Below are positions 8,920-16,265 of a stretch of DNA of 64,000 nucleotides, piece by piece (positions within the stretch are counted from its first letter, which is position 1; each line of letters begins with the position of its first letter). Below the pieces are notes generated by a model that had not been told where the DNA came from, ran no database searches, and saw only the letters and a list, made by a program, of their open reading frames with translations. The DNA is from Acetobacter farinalis (GTDB lineage: Bacteria > Pseudomonadota > Alphaproteobacteria > Acetobacterales > Acetobacteraceae): the NCBI RefSeq assembly GCF_026240015.1, contig NZ_JAPIUX010000007.1:27260-91259 (forward strand). The letters are read 5' to 3'. The position numbers and the translations under genes are program-made.

Positions 8920-9667
8920 TGCACGTGGTGCCGTTGAGTATAATCTCACGCAGCTTTGTGGTGGGATCGCTGTAAAAGTTCCAGGAAACTTCCCCTCCTA
9001 GAGAAAAAATTGGTGTATCGTGCATCAATTTACACAATATCGCCTGAAATCTATCAACTTGAGACTGATCCCGAAATTTCTCAATCATTGTCGTGTCTTT
9101 GACAACAACCTTATACACGATGGCGTTACCAACCACATCTGCTCCGACTATCTTTCCCAACGCGCCAAGCGCGGGCATGTGCTGTTTTTCCATATTCAGA
9201 TTTGCCACAAGATAGTCGTGGATCATTTTCTCGGCGTCTTTGGGATTATTTTCTGTTTCGTAGGATTTTTGAGAAACATCATACGTCATGATGACATCTT
9301 TTGATCCTTCCATCCGGTAGTTTCCTCTTAAGATAAGGCCCGTTTTCAAAAGTGACACCATGTCGGGGTTTGAACAGAGTCTTTGCACCGCAATTTTCCG
9401 AAGCGCCTCACTCATCTGCGGGGATCCGCCCAACCCGGCTAAACCGTTCTTTGTCATCTCGACATTTAGAATAAGATATATCCCTGAACTTTCATACTCA
9501 GTGACCATGAGGCCGGGTTGAACATGCAACGGAAGTTGGCCACTTGCGTTTACAGCCGCTGCAACGGCGTGCGCAATAGCCGCAACCTGCTGCTCTGTAT
9601 TAGCGAAAGAAACTGTGGGACAAAAAAGAATGAATATTAAAAATAAGCCTTTGAAAATACTTACCAT
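8906..9667 (-). CDS. Secreted protein of unknown function
   Basis: This is a 253-residue protein with a clear Sec signal peptide (KGLFLIFILFCPTVSFA) and no family that I recognise. The mature part is mixed alpha/beta with scattered cysteines (ALCSNPD-like RLCSNPD, ILCKLM, GTTCRVAP). The base composition is lower in GC than the housekeeping genes around it, in keeping with the accessory character of the block. A 19-bp tandem duplication covers the final codons and stop. No operon partner: it faces the porin gene and is followed upstream by a transposase relic. The gene is probably real (start ATG, signal peptide, sustained frame), but the function is open. Confidence 0.7.
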   Translation of the reverse strand: MVSIFKGLFLIFILFCPTVSFANTEQQVAAIAHAVAAAVNASGQLPLHVQPGLMVTEYESSGIYLILNVEMTKNGLAGLGGSPQMSEALRKIAVQRLCSNPDMVSLLKTGLILRGNYRMEGSKDVIMTYDVSQKSYETENNPKDAEKMIHDYLVANLNMEKQHMPALGALGKIVGADVVGNAIVYKVVVKDTTMIEKFRDQSQVDRFQAILCKLMHDTPIFSLGGEVSWNFYSDPTTKLREIILNGTTCRVAP

Positions 9668-9768
9668 AAATAGCCGCCCATCTTCCCGTTTCTGTTAGAA
9701 AAACAAAATTGATGATTTCCTCATGTTATAATCTGTATATTTTGAAACGTCACGCTCCACATGATACG

Positions 9769-9986
9769 AAAAATGCGATTACGGAAGCGAAGGCTGTCTC
9801 TCCGTCAAAACGGAACCGCAAAACGATCATCACGCACAATCAGGTTCTTTACAGATTCCGCAACCGTATCGAGCAATGTTTCAATCGACCCAGATATTTT
9901 GTCCTTTCATAATAGGTTACGATCGCAGAGCCATCCATTTCACAGACTTCGTTCATCTCTCAGACACCATGATTTAGTTAGCGTGA
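9769..9986 (+). pseudogene. Relic of an IS5-family transposase C-terminus
   Basis: One frame at 9769-9888 reads KNAITEAKAVSPSKRNRK followed by LYRFRNRIEQCFNR, which matches the last conserved region (R...IE...F) of IS5/IS1031-type transposases. From 9921 a second frame continues as DRRAIHFTDFVHLSDTMI and then meets TAG where a tryptophan is usual. A frameshift, a stop and the absence of the N-terminal two thirds show a decayed fragment. Confidence 0.75.
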
Positions 9987-10022
9987 AAGTCGATTGAACC
10001 GGAAAACCAGCGCATGAACTTC

Positions 10023-10058
10023 AAAAAAATACCCCCGGAACTCTCCGGAGGCATTTTT
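10023..10058 (-). terminator. Rho-independent terminator of the autotransporter gene
   Basis: Read on the minus strand, an 11-bp stem (ATGCCTCCGGA with TCCGGGGGTAT) with a short loop is followed by a run of T. It lies about 30 bases after the autotransporter stop. A T-run on the other strand makes it plausibly bidirectional. Confidence 0.85.
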
Positions 10059-10086
10059 CACACATTCTGTAAACACAGAGTGAATT

Positions 10087-13000
10087 TTAGAAAATCCAGG
10101 ACACAGAGCCCTTCAGGCCGCTTTCAGAATAGCGCGCACCGTACTGGCCGGTATAGGAAACGCCAATACGAATACGTTTTGTAACCTGCGTCTGCACACC
10201 CACTTTCACCAGAGCCGCATCCTGCACCAGTGGCACACCGCCCACTTCAAAATCGGAGCTGCCGGAAATCAGCGCCTCACGCGTGGTGGGCGTGAGCGCC
10301 CCAAAGGCATGACGATAGCCGAGGGTCATACCGGGGATAAGAACTGCCTTGCCGACTTTGACGCTGGATGCCAGACGCGTGCCGAAGGTGGCATATGTCA
10401 CGCCCGTATCCTGACCACGGCCATACAAGCTGGATACACCACCATGTTCCCGGAAGGATTTGGTCTGCTGGTTGATGTAAGCCACATCACCAAACGGCTC
10501 CACCATCACACGGCCCAGATCAAACCGATATCCAAGGTCCGCAAAAGCCTGCGCCGTGCCGCCATTGTAGCTGCTGTTCTGCCGGTCATAAAAACCGGGG
10601 AACGCCACCGTGCGGCGGGTGGAAAGCATGTTCCACGTATAGGTGGCACCCATCCGCAGCCCCAGACGCTTCCAGTGCGTGCTGGCATATCCACCCAGTG
10701 TCACGTTATCACTCCGCCCGGAAGCCGCACGGGCTGAGGTAGAGAAGCTGGAATGGCCGTATCCCACCAGCCCGCCAACATGCCAGCCCTGAATGGCCGA
10801 AGTATCGGCCCCCAGCACAAACCCGCCGGTAGAATTACTCATGCCGGCCGCATTTTCCGTGTGGCCGTTTCGGCTCCAGCTTCCGTAGGCCTGCATCCAC
10901 AAGGTTTGCCCGGCGTTCTGATGGCACTGCGTGCCTTCCTGCACATGCCCATGCACGGCTGTTTTTGCCGTGCCACTCTGCGCGCCAAGCTGGCAGTCCG
11001 CAGCCCGCATGCGGTCAATCGCCACATCGCGGATTTCATAGGCGTCCTGAATCAGCGCCGTGCGGGCTGAGGCATGAATTTCACCGGACAGCGCATTAAA
11101 GGCACCGCGTGCATGAGCAAAATCAAGGGAAGTCACAGGACGGCTGACATCGGACGTCGGAGCAATGCCATCAAGTGCCGTGGCAACACCCTGTTCATTC
11201 CGGGTCTGCGCCGCGTCGGCAAATGTTGTCTTGCTGCGAGAGATTTCCAGCGCGACCAGATTCGGCTGGTAGGACACGCCTGTAGTCAGGAACGGGTAAA
11301 GAGCCGCATCCCCACTGAGGTTACTGACAACCTTGCCAAAAGTCCCCTGAACACCGCCGGTAGCTGTCAGAATGGTATAGCTTTGCCCCAGAGAGGGCGC
11401 AGGCATAGTCGCGGAGGCAAGGGCCATCACGGTACCTCCCTGCAGGACGGCGCGCCCGTTTACCGTTATCACGCTGGCCAGCGGAGACGACGACCATAGG
11501 CTATAAGCAGGCCCCGTAGCGCCGGTTGCCTTACCCGTATACGGATTATTCAGATGCACCAGATAGGTAGAGGCCGCACCTAGAGTAAGAGTCTGGTCCA
11601 CACGCATGACACTGGGAGTTACGCTGTTGGCCAGACCGGGTGAGACATATCCGCTGTTAACAGAAAGACCGCCAGCATACTCTCCAGTGCCGGTTATGAA
11701 GCCGGTGGATTCAACAAGACCTGTCGTCACACCATTGTTTTCAAAATGCCCTGCATTTTCAACCTGTGTGTTTTCAAGGCGTCCTGTCAGGATCAGCTCA
11801 CCTGCCTGACCAATGCCGGTCTTGCCTGTGTAGACACTGGTTCCGGTCAGAATTTCCTGCCCGGCGGCAATAATCAACCCGCCATGGGTCTGGTTCGCGC
11901 CGCCGGTCAGAACCGGAGCGGGCACAACATCCGGGCGGGTGGTACCTGCGGCATAATCATTCCGCAGAGAACCCGCAAACGTGCCCGATGCGCCGGAGAG
12001 AACCAGTGTGTTATCCCCCAGCACAACCTGCCCGTTACCACTCAGGGAGCGCAGGCTCTGCCCGCCGTCAGACCGTGTGATGTCCAGTGTGCCATTCACC
12101 CGCACAACGGAAGACTGCGCAATACTGCCCGGACCACCAAGGCCCAGCCAGCCGTTCTGGCTGATAGTGGTCGCCCCGGTATAGGTGTTCGTGCCGGTTA
12201 CATACGCTACGGAGCCAGAAGAAATTGTAAGGCCGTTTGTGCCGGAAATAACACCTGCCAGCCCCAGCGGCCCCATATCCTGCGTTACCGTCAGCCCATT
12301 GGTGAAATTGGTGTCGGTCACAAAAAACGGAGTATAGCCGGTGATGGCACGCTGCAGGTCATACATGACCGCATTGTGCAGAAAGAACGAAATGCCATAC
12401 AGCGCATAGCCATCATTCGTGTACGGATTGCTCCCTACACTCACCTGATTGGTCTGATCTCCCCCAAGCCCGTCAGCCGTGGAAATACTGACAGACTGTC
12501 CCCCTGCGACTTGCCCGGTCATTGTCAGGGTCTGGCCGGGATTTACATCCGTATCATACCCATCGCTCCCGGTAAGGCCCGCAGCGCTTGCCTGCTGCTG
12601 CAGGGTCGGGCTGCCAATGATAATGTTCGGCGTGCCGGAATCCAGCAGCGTTGGCATCGGGCCGGTGCTCAGGCTGTGATTGAGCGTGTAGTTGAAGAGC
12701 ACATCAAACTGATGTCCGGAATTTGCGCCGGACAAAGGGAAAGTTCCAAGCACACCACGCCAGGGCACCTGCGTGAAAAACTGGGCCCGCAGTGCAGGCG
12801 TCAGGTCCATAATCAGGCAGGCCTGACCACAGTCACCTGGTGTGGTTGGCGTGCCATTGGCTTCAACAATATAGCCGGTCTGGCTCAGCTGCCCCGGCAC
12901 ACCACCGTTATCACCCGGATAGATAAAGTCACCTGCCCCCATAGTGCCATAAAAATGGCCTTCCTCCGGGGCTTGCCCCTGATCAAGCATCTGCTGCCAT

Positions 13001-13539
13001 GTCAGATTCTGATAATAGGTCTGAGAGGGGTCCAGATTGGGCGTATTCGCCGGAATAATCTGCCCGGGTTCACCGTTCAGGCTGTCAAGCGTGGCGATAG
13101 AGGCCTGAATGAGCGCAACCCCCATTCCGCCGGATGTATCATAGCTCGCAACATTTTTTCCCGTCGTGCTGTTATAGAACTGCACGCTTGAAACTGTTGT
13201 ATCGGACTGGAGATATCCGTAGGTGCCATCACCGTACATATAGCCGTACGGTGCACTGACTGCTGTTCCGGCCTGTGTGGGGAACCATGCGGGACCATTT
13301 GGCCCGCCATTCATGCCTACCGCGATATTGAAAGAGTCTGAACCGGTATCAAACAGATATTCCTCGGGCTGGGCATTATTCACCCCGGCCTTGATCCCGA
13401 GACGGCTGGCAGAATAGCCGTTGTCAGATTCCGTAATAATATCAAGCGGAATTTCTGCTGCGCGCGCCTGATGCTCATAGCAGGCAAAGACACAACTCAT
13501 AAAAAACAGCCGACAGGAAACGGTGCGAAATGACTGCAT
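10087..13539 (-). CDS. Autotransporter with a pepsin-like aspartic protease passenger
   Basis: This is a 1150-residue type Va secreted protein. The signal peptide ends near QARAA (residue 28). The passenger holds DTGS at residues 64-67 (context LFDTGSDSFNIAV), YGDGT at about 102-106, and DSGT at 300-303 (context LLDSGTPNIIIG). In order, these match the first catalytic Asp loop, the flap and the second catalytic Asp loop of bilobal A1 (pepsin-type) proteases. Next come beta-helix style repeats including TNTYTGATTISQNG (PATR-like) at roughly 430-650. The last 280 or so residues are an autotransporter beta-barrel ending in SVSWIF. It is expected at the cell surface or released. A terminator follows the gene and no protease inhibitor or partner is adjacent. 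Aspartic proteases suit an acid niche, but activity is inference. It might instead be a non-catalytic binding domain. Confidence 0.85.
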   Translation of the reverse strand: MQSFRTVSCRLFFMSCVFACYEHQARAAEIPLDIITESDNGYSASRLGIKAGVNNAQPEEYLFDTGSDSFNIAVGMNGGPNGPAWFPTQAGTAVSAPYGYMYGDGTYGYLQSDTTVSSVQFYNSTTGKNVASYDTSGGMGVALIQASIATLDSLNGEPGQIIPANTPNLDPSQTYYQNLTWQQMLDQGQAPEEGHFYGTMGAGDFIYPGDNGGVPGQLSQTGYIVEANGTPTTPGDCGQACLIMDLTPALRAQFFTQVPWRGVLGTFPLSGANSGHQFDVLFNYTLNHSLSTGPMPTLLDSGTPNIIIGSPTLQQQASAAGLTGSDGYDTDVNPGQTLTMTGQVAGGQSVSISTADGLGGDQTNQVSVGSNPYTNDGYALYGISFFLHNAVMYDLQRAITGYTPFFVTDTNFTNGLTVTQDMGPLGLAGVISGTNGLTISSGSVAYVTGTNTYTGATTISQNGWLGLGGPGSIAQSSVVRVNGTLDITRSDGGQSLRSLSGNGQVVLGDNTLVLSGASGTFAGSLRNDYAAGTTRPDVVPAPVLTGGANQTHGGLIIAAGQEILTGTSVYTGKTGIGQAGELILTGRLENTQVENAGHFENNGVTTGLVESTGFITGTGEYAGGLSVNSGYVSPGLANSVTPSVMRVDQTLTLGAASTYLVHLNNPYTGKATGATGPAYSLWSSSPLASVITVNGRAVLQGGTVMALASATMPAPSLGQSYTILTATGGVQGTFGKVVSNLSGDAALYPFLTTGVSYQPNLVALEISRSKTTFADAAQTRNEQGVATALDGIAPTSDVSRPVTSLDFAHARGAFNALSGEIHASARTALIQDAYEIRDVAIDRMRAADCQLGAQSGTAKTAVHGHVQEGTQCHQNAGQTLWMQAYGSWSRNGHTENAAGMSNSTGGFVLGADTSAIQGWHVGGLVGYGHSSFSTSARAASGRSDNVTLGGYASTHWKRLGLRMGATYTWNMLSTRRTVAFPGFYDRQNSSYNGGTAQAFADLGYRFDLGRVMVEPFGDVAYINQQTKSFREHGGVSSLYGRGQDTGVTYATFGTRLASSVKVGKAVLIPGMTLGYRHAFGALTPTTREALISGSSDFEVGGVPLVQDAALVKVGVQTQVTKRIRIGVSYTGQYGARYSESGLKGSVSWIF

Positions 13540-13705
13540 TAGACGTCTCGATAATCAGGTTTATTTAAAACGTTACCTCTTTGTTATAATGTGTCTTGAA
13601 TGACATGAAAGTCGTTTTCGATCTTATCGTTAAAAAATCGTCATCGTGTGCCTGAAAAGCATCACTTCAGAAATTCCGCATTCCGGCTTGTCAGGCCAAC
13701 GCCCC

Positions 13706-14575
13706 TCATAGAGAGGGCGCGCTGAAGGTATCGCACTGCCGGATGTCACCGCTCTGCAACCCACGATTGAACCAGTTGGCACGCTGGGCGGATGTTCCGT
13801 GCGTAAAGCTGTCTGGCACGACATAGCCCTGCCCGGCCCGCTCCAGCCTGTCATCCCCCACAGCGGCCGCAGCGTTCAACCCTTCCTGAATATCACCGGA
13901 CTGCAGGATTTTGCGTGCATCGTCCGCCCTCTTGGCCCACACGCCAGCGAAGCAGTCTGCCTGTAATTCGGTCCGGACAGAGGCGCTGGTGGCGCCACGC
14001 TCTGTAAGACCGCCATTCCGGCCATTCACCTTTTCCATGATCCCCAGTTCATTCTGGACATGATGCCCGATTTCGTGCGCCACAACATACGCCTGAGCAA
14101 AATCACCGCCCGCGCCGAGGCGGTTCTTCAATTCCTGGAAAAACGCGAGATCCAGATACACTTTCTGGTCTGCCGGGCAGTAAAACGGCCCCATGGAAGC
14201 CTGCGCATACCCGCAGGCGGACTGCACTGCTCCGGTAAACAGAACCAGTCGCGGTTCATGGTAGGTCCGGCCCAGTTGCTGGAAATAAGACGTCCAGACA
14301 TCTTCCGTGGATGCGAGCACGCGGGAAATAAACTGCTTTTGCGGGTCCGGCCCCTGTGCAGACTGCTGCTGCACCACAGCGCTCTGGTTCCCACCGGAGG
14401 CGCTGCCCTCAAGCAGGCTGAAAACAATTTTGGGGTCTACCCCGAAATACAGGGCCCCAAGGGCCAGAAGCAGACCGCCAATCCCAATCCGGATGGGCGC
14501 ACGCCCTCCGCCACTGCCGCCTGCCCCCCGTTCATCATCAATATTTGAACTTTCCCGCTCATCGTCCAGACGCAT
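13706..14575 (-). CDS. ypfJ: Neutral zinc metallopeptidase, YpfJ family
   Basis: The product is 289 residues with an acidic/Gly-rich cytoplasmic N-terminus (MRLDDERES), one membrane span (IGIGGLLLALGALYFGV), then the YpfJ/PF04228 domain outside. The zinc site HEIGHH is followed downstream by the third-ligand region RTELQADCFAGVWA. CGYAQASMGPFYCP carries the family's paired cysteines, and VVPDSFTHGTSAQR near the C-terminus is also conserved. The length is typical for the family. The gene is probably monocistronic, between the autotransporter and imuA on the same strand. Substrate unknown. Confidence 0.92.
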   Translation of the reverse strand: MRLDDERESSNIDDERGAGGSGGGRAPIRIGIGGLLLALGALYFGVDPKIVFSLLEGSASGGNQSAVVQQQSAQGPDPQKQFISRVLASTEDVWTSYFQQLGRTYHEPRLVLFTGAVQSACGYAQASMGPFYCPADQKVYLDLAFFQELKNRLGAGGDFAQAYVVAHEIGHHVQNELGIMEKVNGRNGGLTERGATSASVRTELQADCFAGVWAKRADDARKILQSGDIQEGLNAAAAVGDDRLERAGQGYVVPDSFTHGTSAQRANWFNRGLQSGDIRQCDTFSAPSL

Positions 14576-14679
14576 GCTTTCTTTCTCCTGTTTCCGATCT
14601 TCCGGATGCTCTGCAGACCTTTACCACGGACACCCACAGAAAAGAGAAGAAGAAAGAACAGGCCCCTTTAGGGCAGGAC

Positions 14680-15468
14680 TCAGGCGCGCAGCGCACTCCG
14701 CCACCAGGAACGCCTGCTCTCCTCCTGCATACGGCCTGTGCGTGACACCGCACCCGGGGCGGCCGAGAAGGGATGCGTTACAAAGCGGGCAGGATCAACC
14801 ACCCACCCGGCTGATCCGCCATGATGATGACTGAGCAGGTCAATCGCCCACTGTTCTTCAGCGCCATATCCGCCGCCAACAGGATTATCCCGGATGGTGA
14901 AGGATGTGCTCGGCCCGATCTTCCAGCGGGTCGCACTCAGGCACGGTGCAGGCCCGCTGGCCAGGAATGTTGACCGATACAGCAGAAAGCCGGTTGCCCC
15001 GCGCTCATGCGCGGCCCGCTGCAGGCGGCGCGTTGCGGCAAGATCCGGCGCGGCGCGGCTATCGACCACCACAGCGCCAACACCCGGCTCACGCAACACG
15101 GCCTCACACAAATCCACAAAGGATGCCTGCGTGGCTGTCACGCAGATCAGACGCCCAGGGTTCAGGCCAGCCTGCTCAACGCCTGCCACGCACAGATCAA
15201 GATAGTCTTCACCAACCCAGATGACCGCACCCGTCGTGCGGGCCAGCATGGCCGCAACAAAGCGCGAAGGTTTGGCCGCCACCTGCCGGTCACTCCCCGC
15301 GCCGAAAAATTCGTGAACCGTGCCTTTCTCCAACCCGCCCCCAAGGCGTGCGTCGATATCCGCCACACCAGTTGAAAGCCGGTGCGTCATGGACCCGCTG
15401 GGGGCCGTGTTCATCCGGGCGATACGCTCCCGCAGCAGATCAAGTGTATCTGAATGTGATGGCGCCAT
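14680..15468 (-). CDS. imuA: ImuA, RecA-like SOS mutagenesis protein
   Basis: The product is about 262 residues from the ATG at 15468, which has AGGAGG 8-9 bases upstream. The frame stays open another 47 codons upstream, but without a better site. The block STGVADIDARLGGGLEKGTVHEFFG is the ImuA/RecA-like N-terminus, and the Walker A region is degenerate (GAGSDRQVAAKPSR), as in the family. VGAVVVDSRA resembles a Walker B strand. ImuA normally works with ImuB and DnaE2 in translesion synthesis from an imuA-imuB-dnaE2 operon. Neither partner lies downstream here: the next gene is ypfJ 104 bases away. Confidence 0.82.
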   Translation of the reverse strand: MAPSHSDTLDLLRERIARMNTAPSGSMTHRLSTGVADIDARLGGGLEKGTVHEFFGAGSDRQVAAKPSRFVAAMLARTTGAVIWVGEDYLDLCVAGVEQAGLNPGRLICVTATQASFVDLCEAVLREPGVGAVVVDSRAAPDLAATRRLQRAAHERGATGFLLYRSTFLASGPAPCLSATRWKIGPSTSFTIRDNPVGGGYGAEEQWAIDLLSHHHGGSAGWVVDPARFVTHPFSAAPGAVSRTGRMQEESRRSWWRSALRA

Positions 15469-15698
15469 GAGTGCATCCTCCTGCCCTCTTTTATAATGAG
15501 AACAAATCAGGAACACAAGAAATTTCCGCACGTCCATCCCGGCCTGACAGACTTTCCGGACAGCCTCTGCCTCCTCACGCCCGAGCAATACCCCCAAGGG
15601 GTTCTGCATCGTGCAGGCTGATGATTAAAGGCTTTACAATGCCCTCCCGGTGCTTTCTTTAGGGGCCATTCGCCGGAACGGATGAGAGCTTTCACTCC

Positions 15699-16172
15699 AT
15701 GCGCAGCCTACACACATCATCACCCTTCCTGGCGGCGTTTTGCCGCTGGCTGGTGGTGTTCTGTGTTCTGATCGGGCTGGGCGGGCAGCTTCTGCTTCAG
15801 AGTAACGCTCTGCCGGACGAAGCCCCCCGCGTGACTTTTGAACGCCTGACCGGCCTGCATATCGGTCCGGCGGAACTCCCGCCAGCCAGCATGCAGGACA
15901 ACATGCAGGGCATGTCCATGGATATGCCGATGGTTGGGCACATGATGCCCCATATCCCGGCACCGGGGCACCCCGACCATCATCATGATGGTTCATGTCC
16001 GCTCTGCCCGCTTCTGCATCTTCCTGCGGTGATTTTCAGCGCGGCGTTCATGGCCGCACTGATCCTGATGGCATGGGGCCGCTCGCCTTACAGCGCCCGC
16101 CTTCCCTGCGCCCCCCCACCGCGCAGACCGGCCTTCCGCCCGCCCTCTACAGGACCTCCGGCCTTCATCTGA
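15699..16172 (+). CDS. Small Met/His/Cys-rich membrane protein (DUF2946-like), copper-locus associated
   Basis: The product is 157 residues: an N-terminal membrane anchor (WLVVFCVLIGLGGQLLL), then LQSNALPDE and TFERLTGLHI. A segment dense in Met and His follows (residues about 64-97, including MSMDMPMVGHMMPH and HPDHHHDG). Then come CPLCPLLHLP, a second hydrophobic segment, and a Pro/Arg-rich tail ending with GPP. The design fits DUF2946-type proteins. A paralogue at 52326-52805 shares LQSxALPxE, TFERxTGLH, CxLCPLLHL and the RPPxxGPP tail. Met/His clusters plus CxxC suggest a Cu binding role at the membrane. It lies 93 bases upstream of an OprC-like copper receptor. The biochemical role is not established by this sequence. 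Confidence 0.75.
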   Translation: MRSLHTSSPFLAAFCRWLVVFCVLIGLGGQLLLQSNALPDEAPRVTFERLTGLHIGPAELPPASMQDNMQGMSMDMPMVGHMMPHIPAPGHPDHHHDGSCPLCPLLHLPAVIFSAAFMAALILMAWGRSPYSARLPCAPPPRRPAFRPPSTGPPAFI

Positions 16173-16265
16173 AGCTCCCTCGCGCTGACGCCTTGCCTGT
16201 GCCTTCAGATATCCTGAACGCACGCATCGTCGGTTGTTTGTGTTTCAATGAAGGGTTTCAAGACC

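Noticed and set aside
11746..13191. 481-codon plus-strand open frame within the autotransporter region
   Set aside because: It is antisense to the autotransporter, which has a signal peptide, motifs, barrel and terminator.
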